From assembly GCF_900182915.1 (NCBI RefSeq), contig NZ_FXUG01000014.1:62001-126000 (forward strand): 64,000 bases of DNA, written 5' to 3'. This stretch comes from Neorhodopirellula lusitana. Lineage in GTDB: Bacteria > Planctomycetota > Planctomycetia > Pirellulales > Pirellulaceae. A model generated the notes under the pieces. That model searched no databases and was not told the DNA's origin. It saw only the letters and a list, made by a program, of their open reading frames with translations. The position numbers were made by a program, and so were the translations under genes. Of this stretch, positions 9,921 to 19,547 are shown piece by piece. Numbering within the stretch: position 1 is the stretch's first letter; each line of letters begins with the position of its first letter.

Positions 9921-10275
9921 TTACGTAGCAGTGAGAATTCGCGCAAAAGCGTATGGCGCCGCCAAGGACAAACTAACGCAAAATGGGGAAAATGAGCCAG
10001 CCAGCGACCACATTTGGCATCCATAGAGAAGTCTCTTGCGTGTTGGTTGGCGAGCAGTCTAGCGAGCTCGGCCCGTACTGCCTGACGATGTAACGTCCCC
10101 AGCGGGAGGCATAGGGACCGCATCTGGAAGGGAGATCACCAATAGACACCGAAAACCATTCGCATAGCCTCCCGATTTTATTGCCAGCTTGAGTTAGACT
10201 GGCAGGCTGCAAACTCGCCATCCTGCCGATTCGCCCGAATTGTCAAGCTCGACGGTCTTACAGAAGTTTCAGGCA

Positions 10276-10320
10276 GAAAAACGACCTTTTTAACGTGGCG
10301 TCGCGAGTAAGGCCGTTTTC
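10276..10320 (+). repeat. Imperfect inverted repeat upstream of the GH97 gene
   Basis: GAAAAACGACCTT at 10276-10288 pairs with AAGGCCGTTTTC at 10309-10320 (10 of 12 positions), with a loop of about 20 bases. It sits roughly 105 bases before the GH97 start. It may be a leader structure or a regulator site; a chance repeat is also possible. Confidence 0.3.
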
Positions 10321-10426
10321 AATCGGCACGGATGGGGTTAGGAAGGGCGTCTGAGGCACTCCCAGGCATTGGGTCAGGTTTGCAAATGAAGTGACAACTG
10401 AGTTCTAGAGAGAAAAGGTTAGTAGA

Positions 10427-12310
10427 TTGATAGTAAGACACATTGCATGCCTGCTGGTCTGCGTGATAGCAGCGTCCAACCTGTCCGCAGCCCCAGTGAC
10501 GGTTGCGTCGCCCAATGGTCAGGTTGCTGTGTCGTTTGAAGTCTACGACGGCAGGCTGTTCTATTCCGTGGATTGGCAAGACCGTTCGATCGTTGAACCT
10601 TCCAAGGTGGAGATCCTATCCAACGCCAAGACGTCGATCACCGGCCACGCCGCGCGTGAAAGCGACACCAAATGGAAGCCGGTCTATGGCCAGTTCAGCA
10701 CGATCCGAGATCATCATCGTGAATTGACGCTTTCGCTGACCTGCAACGACAAGCCCGTTGAACTGGTTTGCCGCGTTTATGATTCGGGTGTTGGGTTCCG
10801 ATTTGTCTTGCCGGCGGAATCCGCAGGCGAGAAGTTGACGTACTTCAGTGAGTGCAAGCTAGTTGACGGCGAAACCTACTATTCGGGGCAACGCGGTACC
10901 CAATTCAATGATCCAGCAAAGGTCAGACGCCCCAGCGTTCCACTCGTAACGCAGCGGCACGACGGAATGCATGTCGGTTTCCTGGAGTCCGATTTGTACT
11001 CCGCCGCCGGTTTTGAAATCATGAGGATCGGTTTCGCTGCGGCAAATCAAACCTTCACGGGCACCAGTTGGGCCGTCTGTAGTGGTGAAGGTCAGGTCAC
11101 ACCTTGGCGAGTGATCTTGATCGGCGAGACGGCCGGTGATTTGACAATCAACACGGTCGCGTTGAACTTGGCCGCCCCCTGCAGACTGTCCGACACGAGC
11201 TGGATCAAACCCGGCAAAGGGCTCTGGGACTGGCGGATCCACGGTTACGACAATGGTGAATTTGTCTATGACATCAACACCCGTAGCTACCTGCGGCTAA
11301 TCGATTTCTGTGCCGACCAGGGCCTCGAGTATCTGACCGTCGACGACCATTGGTTCACCTCGGCTCGTGACGGAAAGATGACCGTTTCGCCCGACGTCGA
11401 CATCGCCAAGGTGATCAGCTATGCCCAAGAGAAAGGCGTGATGATCATGCTCTACTATGATCGCAGGAAGGGCAACTTCGGGGACAATACGCTCTTCGAA
11501 CACTATGCCAAACTTGGTGCGGCCGGCATGAAGTACGGATTCATGGGCAACAAAGCCGCGTTCACTCGCGAGAGCATTGATGCGGCTGCCAAGAACCATC
11601 TGCTAATCAACTTTCACGATGGGCCAGTGCCGATGGCCGGCGTCGAGCGAACGATGCCGAACTTGATTTCTCGCGAGTATTGCCACGGGCAACAGGACAG
11701 CCGAAGTGCCTTCACGCCAGAAACTTTCCTTAAGATGGCAATGGTCAGTTCGCTCGTCGGACCGCTGGATATGTCCAACGGAAATTTTGGCATCAATAGC
11801 ATTAACGCGGGTGAACGAATAAAGGGCCCCAAGAAAAAGAACAGCTATATTTCAACGGTCGTCAGCGAAGTGGCTCGCAACCTGGTGATCTACACCGGAC
11901 TCGTCACCTTGCCCGACGCGCCGGAAGAGTACCTGAAGAAGGCGGATCTATTCGACTTCCTGAAGCAGATGCCCGCGACTTGGGACGACACTCGCATCCT
12001 GAACTCGAAGATCGGCAACTACATTTCCGTTGCTCGGCGAACGGGTGACGAGTGGTTCATCGGATCGGTCAACGATCAGACCGCTCGCCAGCTCGACATC
12101 AAGCTCGACTTCCTGAATCCAGGCCAGACGTATGAAGCCACCGTTTTCCAGGACTCCGCGGACTCACACGGTGTGAAGAACCCCGAAGCCTATGAGATCC
12201 ACACCATTAGTGTAAAGCAAGGTGACGTGATCCCGGCAAAGATGGCGGTGGGCGGCGGACACGCCATCATCCTGCGTCCCTCCACTATGGCACCGGTCGC
12301 AATCAAGTAA
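10427..12310 (+). CDS. Secreted glycoside hydrolase family 97 enzyme
   Basis: Protein of 627 residues starting at a TTG preceded by an AAAAGG Shine-Dalgarno sequence about eight bases away. The N-terminus is a signal peptide ending near SNLSAAP. The N-terminal beta-sandwich domain (SPNGQVAVSFEV...) is followed by a TIM-barrel core with the GH97 blocks GLEYLTVDDHW, LLINFHDGPVPMAG, TMPNLISREYCHGQQ (Glu near residue 417), LVGPLDMSNGNF and FLKQMPATWDDTRIL. A C-terminal beta domain ends in GGGHAIIL. GH97 enzymes are calcium-dependent alpha-glucosidases or alpha-galactosidases acting outside the cytoplasm. Whether this one inverts or retains is left open. It is monocistronic. Confidence 0.9.
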   Translation: MIVRHIACLLVCVIAASNLSAAPVTVASPNGQVAVSFEVYDGRLFYSVDWQDRSIVEPSKVEILSNAKTSITGHAARESDTKWKPVYGQFSTIRDHHRELTLSLTCNDKPVELVCRVYDSGVGFRFVLPAESAGEKLTYFSECKLVDGETYYSGQRGTQFNDPAKVRRPSVPLVTQRHDGMHVGFLESDLYSAAGFEIMRIGFAAANQTFTGTSWAVCSGEGQVTPWRVILIGETAGDLTINTVALNLAAPCRLSDTSWIKPGKGLWDWRIHGYDNGEFVYDINTRSYLRLIDFCADQGLEYLTVDDHWFTSARDGKMTVSPDVDIAKVISYAQEKGVMIMLYYDRRKGNFGDNTLFEHYAKLGAAGMKYGFMGNKAAFTRESIDAAAKNHLLINFHDGPVPMAGVERTMPNLISREYCHGQQDSRSAFTPETFLKMAMVSSLVGPLDMSNGNFGINSINAGERIKGPKKKNSYISTVVSEVARNLVIYTGLVTLPDAPEEYLKKADLFDFLKQMPATWDDTRILNSKIGNYISVARRTGDEWFIGSVNDQTARQLDIKLDFLNPGQTYEATVFQDSADSHGVKNPEAYEIHTISVKQGDVIPAKMAVGGGHAIILRPSTMAPVAIK

Positions 12311-12534
12311 GCGGGCACTTTGCTGAACGCAATGTTGAAACGACGACGCCACCTGAACATCCCTTTCCTGTCGTGCGTGTTCCTATCTGAACGTCAGACC
12401 TGGTTCTCAGTCAGAGTCAGCCGAGATTCGCAGTTTGCCGAAACCTGTTTTGGTTGTCGGCGTTTAAGACCTGGAGAGTAATCGCCACTTTGAGCGATTT
12501 TGTCAAATTGACATCGGGGACTGGAGTGCCTTCG

Positions 12535-12544
12535 GTGAACGTTC
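12535..12544. promoter_or_regulatory. GTGAACGTTC site upstream of the secreted hydrolase
   Basis: The ten bases match the core of the 16-bp palindrome at 9905-9920. The site ends 18 bases before the ATG of the hydrolase gene at 12563, a position where a bound repressor would block transcription or translation. The outer arms are not conserved, so this is tentative. Confidence 0.3.
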
Positions 12545-12562
12545 GTACCTAAGGTCGAGTCG

Positions 12563-13546
12563 ATGATCAAGCGTCAAGCCTTCATGCTCGTGTGGTTACC
12601 AGTCTTGCTGGTTACCCATCTCCATTGCGTGCAAGGGCAAGACTCCGTAATCGACTTACCAAAGAATTTGGACCAGGCTCGTAGTCGAAACGTGCCAATG
12701 GTGTTCCACCTGCCAAAGCAAAGCGAGGCGTGCCCCTTGGTACTGGTGTCGCACGGTGGCGCCGGAAGTCGTCATGGGATGTACGCGTTGGCTTCCGAGG
12801 TGTGTCGCAACGGTTTCGTGGTCGCGTGCCTGGAACATGTCACCAGCAACACCGACAACATTCGCCAGCGAATGCGTCAAAGCGGAGTTGGGTTTCGAGC
12901 CGCGCTTCTGGAAAGCGCCGATGACATGGTTCCACGAAAGAACCGCCCCTTGGATGTTCGTTTTGCGATCGACCTTGCGGAAAAGTTGAATGCGGATGAT
13001 CCGCGTTTCAAGGGGCGAATGGATTTGTCCAATATCGCAATCATCGGACATTCTTATGGTGCCTACACCGCCATGGTGGCCTGCGGGGCGAAACCGGTCG
13101 AACTGCGGGGGGACCTGTCTGAACCTCGGATCAAACTTGCGGTAGCGCTCAGCCCGCAGAGTTCCAACGGAAAGTTCTTTGACAAAAACAGCTTCAAAAA
13201 CGTTACGCAACCGTTCGTCGGAATTTCCGGTACGCGGGACATCTCTGGCCAAGGACATCGAGACTTCTTCGAGTTGATTGACAAGGGTGACACGCACCTG
13301 CTGTGGTTTCACGACGCGAATCACTTTAGCTTTTCCGACCCAACCGGCGGCCCACGCAGGCTTCCAAATCCTGACACCGACGTAACGAACGCCTTGCAGG
13401 TGATCGTGCCTCGCATCCTGGCGAAGTACCTACGTGATGAAGGCGAACTTGACCGCGACATGCGAGAAGAACTGATCCGCAAGAGCTTAGGCGGCACCGT
13501 TCGTGAAATAGAATGGAAGGTGAAATCGGATGGCATCCCCCAGTGA
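12563..13546 (+). CDS. Secreted alpha/beta hydrolase (dienelactone hydrolase / PET-hydrolase-like)
   Basis: Protein of 327 residues with a signal peptide (cleavage likely after HCVQGQ). [15 protein letters not shown] supplies the oxyanion-hole strand, [13 protein letters not shown] holds the GxSxG nucleophile serine, [13 protein letters not shown] probably carries the catalytic Asp, and [10 protein letters not shown] the catalytic His. This layout matches predicted dienelactone hydrolase-like or platelet-activating-factor-acetylhydrolase-like proteins that are common and secreted in planctomycetes. Substrate unknown; esterase activity on plant or algal polymers is plausible given the GH97, second esterase and sulfatase nearby. 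The ATG follows the GTGAACGTTC site by 18 bases. Confidence 0.85.
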   Translation: MIKRQAFMLVWLPVLLVTHLHCVQGQDSVIDLPKNLDQARSRNVPMVFHLPKQSEACPLVLVSHGGAGSRHGMYALASEVCRNGFVVACLEHVTSNTDNIRQRMRQSGVGFRAALLESADDMVPRKNRPLDVRFAIDLAEKLNADDPRFKGRMDLSNIAIIGHSYGAYTAMVACGAKPVELRGDLSEPRIKLAVALSPQSSNGKFFDKNSFKNVTQPFVGISGTRDISGQGHRDFFELIDKGDTHLLWFHDANHFSFSDPTGGPRRLPNPDTDVTNALQVIVPRILAKYLRDEGELDRDMREELIRKSLGGTVREIEWKVKSDGIPQ

Positions 13547-13724
13547 CGCCTAAGGAAAATCGCCACGACATTCCAGCCGGGTCAAAATCTCGGGCCCGTC
13601 TCTGTTTGAGCCAAACACTCTTAACCCGACTTCCTATCAACGAGACACTGCACGCGTTTTCAGAAGCGAACACACAAGCCGATGCCCGTTGCCGGGGGAA
13701 GACTCATTCCAACTGGACCATGCC

Positions 13725-14936
13725 ATGACCAACAAACTAACAACCCGAAAACTGACCTACTGTCTATTCGCCTTAATCCTATTTCCGTCGACTCTGGTGG
13801 CACAAACCGCCGAAAGTCGACTCCGTGCTCGAATGTCCAGGAACGACGCGAACGGTGACGGCAAACTGACGGAAGCCGAGTTCGATGGTCCTCAGCGTCT
13901 CTTCCAGAGACTGGACGTTGACGGTGACGGAATCCTGGTGATCGAAGAAACGGTGGCCAAGATAGAGAACGCTCGATCGAACGTCGCCGACGCAATCGAA
14001 ACACCTTCAAAAGACGCGACTACTCCGCAGCGAATGACGGCGCGTCAACGACTGCAAGCAATGCGAGGAAACAATAGGCGAATTGTAGAGCCTGATTATG
14101 TGGACGTAAAATATGGTGAACATGAACGGCATGTTTTTGACGTCTACCTAGCCGAAACCGACGAACCGGCGCCCTGCATGATCTGGATTCACGGCGGGGG
14201 ATTTCGCAGAGGCGATAAGTCAGAGGGCGCATTGTTTTCGCGATCTTTCACCGAGAACGGCATCCACTACGTGACACTGAACTATCGACTTAGCCAACAT
14301 GCGATCGCACCGGCCTGTTTCGACGATTGTGTTCGGGCGTTGCAAACGATCCGGCTGAATGCAGACAAATGGAATATTGACAAGACACGAATCGCGATTG
14401 GTGGCGGTTCAGCGGGTGCCGGACTTTCACAGTGGATTGCCTTCAGTCCAGATCAAGCCAACCCGCTCGCCGAGGATCCTGTATTGCATGAATCGTCGCG
14501 AGTCACCGCACTCGTCCTGCTCAACGCGCAAACGTCGTACGACTATCGATGGATCAAACAGCACATCCCAGGCGACGCTTGGAAAGGAGACGGCTTGCAG
14601 GAACTCTTTGGCTACGACGTCAATCGCTTGGACGAAATCTCCGACCAGAAATACGAGCTGATCGAAGAGTATTCTCCGATCAACCACCTTACCGACGACG
14701 ATCCACCGATGCTGTTGTTCTATCGCCGTTCCACTGACCCCGAAATCGCCAAAGCCAACGCGATGGATGGCATTCACCATCCTATTTTCGGCACCGAACT
14801 GAAGAAGCAGGCCGATCGCTTGGGAGTCAGTTGTCAGGTCTTTTCAGTTGACAGTGAGCAGGAAAAGGCGATCTATCACCGCCGATGGGAACTGGCGGTC
14901 GAATTTCTTCACGAGCAGTTCGCAAGTCAAAACTAG
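13725..14936 (+). CDS. Secreted EF-hand / alpha/beta hydrolase fold esterase
   Basis: Protein of 403 residues from the ATG at 13725; a TTG 36 bases upstream would disturb the signal peptide (MTNKLTTRKLTYCLFALILF). Two EF-hand-like calcium loops follow directly: DANGDGKLTEAEF and DVDGDGILVIEE. The catalytic part has the HSL/carboxylesterase oxyanion motif WIHGGGFRRGD, the nucleophile elbow IGGGSAGAG, and a late Asp/His region around DPEIAKAN and GIHHP. The EF-hand pair plus esterase is a recurrent planctomycete secreted architecture. Acetyl-xylan or other carbohydrate-ester cleavage is plausible but not shown. It lies 178 bases after the previous hydrolase in the same direction. Confidence 0.82.
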   Translation: MTNKLTTRKLTYCLFALILFPSTLVAQTAESRLRARMSRNDANGDGKLTEAEFDGPQRLFQRLDVDGDGILVIEETVAKIENARSNVADAIETPSKDATTPQRMTARQRLQAMRGNNRRIVEPDYVDVKYGEHERHVFDVYLAETDEPAPCMIWIHGGGFRRGDKSEGALFSRSFTENGIHYVTLNYRLSQHAIAPACFDDCVRALQTIRLNADKWNIDKTRIAIGGGSAGAGLSQWIAFSPDQANPLAEDPVLHESSRVTALVLLNAQTSYDYRWIKQHIPGDAWKGDGLQELFGYDVNRLDEISDQKYELIEEYSPINHLTDDDPPMLLFYRRSTDPEIAKANAMDGIHHPIFGTELKKQADRLGVSCQVFSVDSEQEKAIYHRRWELAVEFLHEQFASQN

Positions 14937-15207
14937 GGTTTCTGGTTGCAACCGTAGCTCTAGTGGATGCGTAGTAAGCAACGCACCCGATGGGTGAAAT
15001 ATTCGCATTCAGTGCGGCTTGAATGGAGGTGGTTCGAGTTAGAGGTGGCGTTACCAGTACAGTCGACTCTGCAGGGAAGTCCCGTTTGGCAAAAAACAGA
15101 GCGAACAATTCCAAACTTCGCGTGACCAACTAGTGTGAGAGGACGGGGTTTGCGGTAAAACAGCCCTCTCTTCCCATGCTATCTCGCTCAACAGTCACAC
15201 TCGTCCC

Positions 15208-16422
15208 ATGAACTTGAACGAAGAAAACCTCAACCGAATCGTTAGCGATGTCCTCCGCAAGGTGAATGTTGTTTCAAGTGAAGTGACACCATCCAGTGGA
15301 AACGGTGCTGTCCAGTCAGCACGCGCCGCCGTCCTGCGGAAGGCACGCGAACTGGAGATTGTGGAGTTCCCGTTACGACAAATCGGACCTGACGAGATCC
15401 TTGTGAAGGTTGAAGCGTGCGGCGTCTGCGGTACCGACATCCATTGCTACAAATCGGATCCTTTTGGGTTGGCTCCGGTTGTCCTTGGGCACGAAGGAAC
15501 CGGCGAAGTCATCGAAGTCGGCCGCAACATCAAAATGGATAGCGTCGGCAAACCAGTACGCGTAGGCGACAAGATCGTGACCAGCATTCTGGACACGTCG
15601 GATAGTTGCATGATCGCGAAATACAATCCGCTCAAATCCAATCTTTGCGATGACCTGAAGGTCTACGGCCTTTTGCCCGATGAGCCCGACAATCACTTCA
15701 ACGGCTATTTCGCGGAGTACCTGATTATCCGACCAGGGTCTTCCGTCTTTGTTGTCAACGAGATGAGCGTGGACCTGCGTTGTTTGATCGAGCCTGCAGC
15801 GGTGGTTTGCCACGCGTTGGAGCGAGCGAAGCACTGCGGAGCCACGCTGAACTTCCGAACTCGTATCGTCGTTCAAGGCTGTGGCCCGATCGGGCTGCTG
15901 ATGATCGCCGTCCTACGAACTTACGGCATCAACAATATCATTGCGATTGATGGCGATCCAAGCCGACTCGCCATGGCGCAAACGCTCGGTGCCGACGAGT
16001 TGCTCAACTACAAAGACTACGCTGGCATTGATGAGCTCGCTGCGAAGGTCGAGAGCCTGACGAAGGGACTGGGGGCTCACTTTGGCTTCCAAGTCACCGG
16101 CGTTCCAGCCGCTTTCGCTAGCCTGTTCAAATGCATCCGACGAGGCGGCGGGATCTGCGAAGTCGGTCACTTCGTCGATGGTGGTGAGTGTGCGATCAAC
16201 CCTCACAAAGACATTTGCCGCAAAGAGATCACGGTAACGGGAAGCTGGGTCTACAACAGCTTCGAATACCCAAACGCTTACCACTTTCTACAACGGGCCG
16301 AAGGGATTGGATTGCCGGTCGCTTCTTTGATCACGCACAAGTTCCCACTGGCGCAAATTCAAGATGCGTTCGAGGTCAATCTGCGTCAAGAAGGAATCAA
16401 GGTCGTGGTCGAAGCGAGATAG
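15208..16422 (+). CDS. Zinc-type alcohol dehydrogenase with microcompartment-type leader
   Basis: Protein of 404 residues of the medium-chain dehydrogenase family. Residues 1-19 (MNLNEENLNRIVSDVLRKV) form an amphipathic helix, followed by a Ser/Gly-rich linker to about residue 45; this is the usual form of an encapsulation peptide for bacterial microcompartments. The catalytic zinc site is present (ACGVCGTD, LGHEGTGEV), and the Rossmann motif is VQGCGPIGLLMIAV. The structural-zinc loop has lost three of its four cysteines (SCMIAKYNPLKSNLC), so that zinc is probably absent. Planctomycete microcompartments degrade fucose, rhamnose and related sugars via lactaldehyde; a dehydrogenase packed inside could recycle NAD. 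No shell gene is in the window. Encapsulation is inference. Confidence 0.85.
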   Translation: MNLNEENLNRIVSDVLRKVNVVSSEVTPSSGNGAVQSARAAVLRKARELEIVEFPLRQIGPDEILVKVEACGVCGTDIHCYKSDPFGLAPVVLGHEGTGEVIEVGRNIKMDSVGKPVRVGDKIVTSILDTSDSCMIAKYNPLKSNLCDDLKVYGLLPDEPDNHFNGYFAEYLIIRPGSSVFVVNEMSVDLRCLIEPAAVVCHALERAKHCGATLNFRTRIVVQGCGPIGLLMIAVLRTYGINNIIAIDGDPSRLAMAQTLGADELLNYKDYAGIDELAAKVESLTKGLGAHFGFQVTGVPAAFASLFKCIRRGGGICEVGHFVDGGECAINPHKDICRKEITVTGSWVYNSFEYPNAYHFLQRAEGIGLPVASLITHKFPLAQIQDAFEVNLRQEGIKVVVEAR

Positions 16423-16555
16423 ACAAACACCGCGAGTGCGCCTTGTTGGATCCGAACCCCGGGACGGACATGCCTTTTCCGTGCAGGACCCCGGTGCAGG
16501 GCGTGGCACGCGTGATGTAGTCTAATCCGGTGCTGGGTCTCGCTTGTTTGGCGAG

Positions 16556-16951
16556 TCACCTCAGCAAGCGGTCTTTGAACTCCAGTTCGCTGTCCGTGAA
16601 AAGCAGAACGTATTCGAATTTTTTGACAGCCTCAAGTTTCGATATTCGCAGGTATTCTGCGTAGGCATCGAAGTCAGCACACTTCGATAGCGAATCGAGA
16701 TCTGCCATTCCTGTTCTGTTGTAGCGATCGACATATTCAAGCAAATGATCACGATCAATGCTCGCTAGAAACGCCACGAATTCAGGGTCCGAAAGCTTAC
16801 CGTGCTCGTCCGGGCGGTGAATGAATATTCGGTTCTCTTGAACCAAGTTCGCCCGCTCATCGTTTTCTCTCGCTTGCATGTGCAAAGGCAGCGTCAGTGA
16901 AATGGATGCCAATGCCAGTAAGCCAATCCCAAGTCCAAATAGTCGATTCAT
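16556..16951 (-). CDS. Small exported hypothetical protein
   Basis: Protein of 131 residues with an N-terminal signal peptide or anchor (LFGLGIGLLALASISLTL) and a GGGAGC-like ribosome site about eight bases before the ATG at 16949-16951. The mature part is charged and mostly helical, with one Cys. I recognise no family. It lies alone, convergent with the dehydrogenase gene; a short inverted repeat CTCGC/GCGAG sits just past its stop. Confidence 0.6.
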   Translation of the reverse strand: MNRLFGLGIGLLALASISLTLPLHMQARENDERANLVQENRIFIHRPDEHGKLSDPEFVAFLASIDRDHLLEYVDRYNRTGMADLDSLSKCADFDAYAEYLRISKLEAVKKFEYVLLFTDSELEFKDRLLR

Positions 16952-17211
16952 TCTGTTGCTCCCTTCGCGATGCTAGTTCTGAACCCTCCCCAAAAGGACT
17001 ATAGCTCACTTTTTGTACTGAAGACTTGCGTCGCCCAAAATGGACTCGGGCGTTGGCTCTCGATGGCGCAGATCCGAACGACTGGAGACTCCCCATCGAC
17101 GTCAAGTCCGGCGAAAGACTGCCCGATTCGGTCTGCTCCGGTCCACTGATTGGCAGCGCTGACCCAACATTCCTCTTTTTAACCAGGAGGCCCGCCATAC
17201 TTGCATCTGGT

Positions 17212-18651
17212 TTAGCGTTGCTTCTTCTTTGCTCGTCTCTCGTGCCCGGGGTCGCCCTGTTGCTCCATCCATCTCACGATGGAAGTTTGTAGCTGTTTGA
17301 CCTTCGGTCCAAACTCAGGTTGGATAGCAAGGTTCACCATTTCATCCGGGTCGGTATCAAGATCGAACAGTTGGAATTCCGGCCGATGCCTGAAACGCTG
17401 GATCAGCCGCTGTGCAAACTCATCCGTTTCCGCCGTCTTCAGCCATGACTGATACATTTTGCGGACATGTCGGTCACTCATCTTGTCGACATAGCCGTAG
17501 TCGAATCCATTGATGGTTCGTACCGCGTAGGGCTGTCTGGGTGTCAGCGTCCAAATCAGCTTGAAGCGACCGTCGGTGATCGCCCTAGATGAGAACTCCA
17601 GACCCTCAGGACCACTGTTGTAGACAAAATAAGCTGCATCTCGATGCCGTTTCTGCGTGCCTGAAACAACTGGCATCAAACTCTTGCCATCCATTCCGGC
17701 GGGAACCTCCCCGCCGGCAGCCTCGATGAGGGTCGGCAGGATGTCGCAGTACTGCGCAATAGCGGGCGTCACAAAGTTTGCCTGGTATGCGGCCGGCCAC
17801 TTCATCACACAAGCGGACCGCACTCCCCAGTCATAGGTGGTCCATTTCCCACCGGGCATGCCCGCACCATTTTCGTCCAGCACGATCAGGATTGTATTTT
17901 CGTCCAGCCCGTGTCTTTCCAATAGGCTCCTTGCCGTGCCGACCTGTTCATCAAAAAGCCGCACTTCGCCTAAGTGCTCTCGGTAATAGTTTCGGGTTTC
18001 CTCGGTGTCGGCCAAACTGGCGGGTAGTTTCAATTCGCCGAGTTTCCAGTGGGAAGAATCCCCTGCGTCCCATGGCGAGTGAGCATGGATGGATGCCAGG
18101 ACCAAGCAAAACGGTTGCTCGGAATCGCGTGTCATGAATTCTTCAACGCCGTCCCACGATTCAGGATCGGGTTCGCTTTGATTGCAGTTTTTTGGAAAGC
18201 CAGCGACTTTTTCGAAAGGGTACACCGAGGCTGGTTTGATGTGAGTCTTCCCCGAAAGCCCTACTCGGTATCCCAATTGTCCAAGATGCTGCACCATGCT
18301 TAAGGTGCCCTTCTTGGTCGCACCGTGGTTCACGGTCACCCCATTTCGATACGGGGTCAGTCCCGTGTAGAGCTCGGCTCGGGTGGGAGCACAGATGGCC
18401 TCCGACACAAACATATTCGTGAACCGAATTCCCTCGCTCGCCAACTTGTCGATATTCGGCGTGGTGTGCGGGTTCTTCGAACCGTAGCATCCAATCGAGT
18501 TGGCACTGATGTCATCGCCAAGGATGATCAAGACATTCGGAGCTCGGGTTCCCGCCGCAATCGACGTCGTCAGAGAAGCCGAGCTTACGAACAACAGACC
18601 AAGGGCAAATGCCAAAACGACGACGGGTTGGTTGTGTCGTACGGAATTCAT
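17212..18651 (-). CDS. Secreted Cys-type sulfatase
   Basis: Protein of 479 residues with a signal peptide (VVVLAFALGLLFVSSASL). The sulfatase fold is clear: NVLIILGDDIS gives metal-binding Asp residues, and CAPTRAELYTG is the C-x-P-x-R signature whose Cys becomes formylglycine. GLSGKTHIK and LDENGAGMPGGKW supply the active-site Lys and His/Asp/Asn region. The enzyme needs a formylglycine-generating maturase, not found here. Secreted sulfatases are strongly expanded in marine planctomycetes for use of sulfated algal polysaccharides, which fits the GH97 and esterases nearby. The exact S1 subfamily and substrate cannot be read from the sequence. Confidence 0.92.
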   Translation of the reverse strand: MNSVRHNQPVVVLAFALGLLFVSSASLTTSIAAGTRAPNVLIILGDDISANSIGCYGSKNPHTTPNIDKLASEGIRFTNMFVSEAICAPTRAELYTGLTPYRNGVTVNHGATKKGTLSMVQHLGQLGYRVGLSGKTHIKPASVYPFEKVAGFPKNCNQSEPDPESWDGVEEFMTRDSEQPFCLVLASIHAHSPWDAGDSSHWKLGELKLPASLADTEETRNYYREHLGEVRLFDEQVGTARSLLERHGLDENTILIVLDENGAGMPGGKWTTYDWGVRSACVMKWPAAYQANFVTPAIAQYCDILPTLIEAAGGEVPAGMDGKSLMPVVSGTQKRHRDAAYFVYNSGPEGLEFSSRAITDGRFKLIWTLTPRQPYAVRTINGFDYGYVDKMSDRHVRKMYQSWLKTAETDEFAQRLIQRFRHRPEFQLFDLDTDPDEMVNLAIQPEFGPKVKQLQTSIVRWMEQQGDPGHERRAKKKQR

Positions 18652-19029
18652 GGAGTCATTCTTGGTTTGAGTAATCGATTGGCCACGAATGAAGCGGCAT
18701 CGTGAGTCGAGACAACTGACCGAAAACCTAATTTATCTCATGCCGGCGGAAACGCTGGATCAGGTGCCAATGCAGGCTAAAAGGGGCTAAATCGCTGGTT
18801 TTGCCGGATTGGCATTCACTCGGCATCGGAATCGCTCAACCCATTCACCGTCAGATTCACGATCAGAATAACGTTGGATCGAGCCAATTGGCACGGTGAA
18901 ATATGACTTGCCTTGCCAGCAGGGCTTGACCGAGCGTACAATACAACCGGAACCCATTCATTGAGAACGGTTCGCAAAAGACCGATTCCTATCGACCCAA
19001 CTCCATCCCTCCGAAGGTTAGCCCCCAAG
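18652..19029. other. Divergent promoter region between sulfatase and hesB-like genes
   Basis: The 378 bases have no credible gene. They hold the start region of the sulfatase (minus) and a good sigma70-like promoter for the HesB/IscA gene (18913-18942). An open frame continuing upstream of the HesB start from 18913 runs through this promoter and was not accepted as coding. Confidence 0.5.
18913..18942 (+). promoter_or_regulatory. Candidate sigma70 promoter of the HesB/IscA gene
   Basis: TTGCCA (5 of 6 to the -35 consensus) and TACAAT (5 of 6 to the -10) are separated by 18 bases. The -10 lies about 87 bases before the ATG, leaving a leader of about 80 bases. Prediction only. Confidence 0.45.
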
Positions 19030-19362
19030 ATGGCGATTAAACTCACCGAACGTGCCGCTGAAGAAGTCATTCGTTTCCGCACTGAGCACAATTTCGACGA
19101 CTCGATGCTGCTTCGCATTGGTGTCGCCGGTGGTGGATGCAGCGGATTCAACTACACGTTGAACTTCGACGACAACTACGACGAAAAAGCCGACTCGAAG
19201 TATGAGCATCACGGCGTCAGCGTGATCGTTGACAAGAAGAGTGCGTTGTACCTCGACGGCACTGAAGTCGATTGGTACGACAGCTTGGAAAAGCAAGGCT
19301 TCACATTCAATAACCCCAACGCAGTGAAGAGCTGTGGTTGCGGAAGCTCTTTCCAAGCTTAG
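19030..19362 (+). CDS. HesB/IscA-family iron-sulfur cluster assembly protein
   Basis: Protein of 110 residues. The three invariant cysteines of the A-type carriers are present: GGGCSGF and the C-terminal CGCGSSF. The start [14 protein letters not shown] is the standard beginning of the family; a longer in-frame frame from 18913 runs through the promoter. A-type carriers hold Fe-S clusters and deliver them to apoproteins. Residues such as [20 protein letters not shown] match the ErpA/IscA beta core. It is a single-gene unit with a strong hairpin after the stop. IscA, ErpA and SufA cannot be told apart here. Confidence 0.93.
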   Translation: MAIKLTERAAEEVIRFRTEHNFDDSMLLRIGVAGGGCSGFNYTLNFDDNYDEKADSKYEHHGVSVIVDKKSALYLDGTEVDWYDSLEKQGFTFNNPNAVKSCGCGSSFQA

Positions 19363-19424
19363 CTTTCTGGCTAAGTCAACTTTGCAAGCCGGACCGAGCT
19401 ATTGAGGCGTCGCTCCGGCAAAAT

Positions 19425-19454
19425 GATTGGCAGATAAAACAAGGTCTGCCAATC
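19425..19454 (+). terminator. Hairpin terminator after the HesB/IscA gene
   Basis: GATTGGCAGA and TCTGCCAATC form a perfect 10-bp stem with a 10-base loop, followed by TTCT. A second, weaker hairpin (GCCGGA/TCCGGC) precedes it at about 19387-19417. It lies between converging genes, so it could act in both directions. The U-tract is short. Confidence 0.6.
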
Positions 19455-19547
19455 TTCTATTGGCTTGTCCCAGCTGCACTGTAGTGCACAGTGCAACTGG
19501 TGCTCCATTTCTATTCGGCTGGAATGGCTTGCCGGAATATCGCTCGG

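Larger units (their letters stand above)
9614..10426. other. Long non-coding region between divergent secreted-protein genes
   Basis: About 813 bases separate the starts of the giant secreted protein and the GH97 gene. Open frames inside (for example 9725-10123 minus) have no recognisable protein features. The stretch holds a 16-base perfect palindrome at 9905-9920, two further TTCACG half-sites near 9778 and 9794, and an imperfect 12-base inverted repeat formed by 10276-10287 and 10309-10320. It probably carries both promoters and their regulatory sites; no confident promoter was found. Confidence 0.55.

Noticed and set aside
9725-10123. 132-codon open frame in the long upstream region
   Set aside because: No ribosome site, Arg-rich and without structure; region looks regulatory.
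18913-19029. Longer start for the HesB/IscA gene
   Set aside because: Begins in the -35 element; the family starts at 19030.
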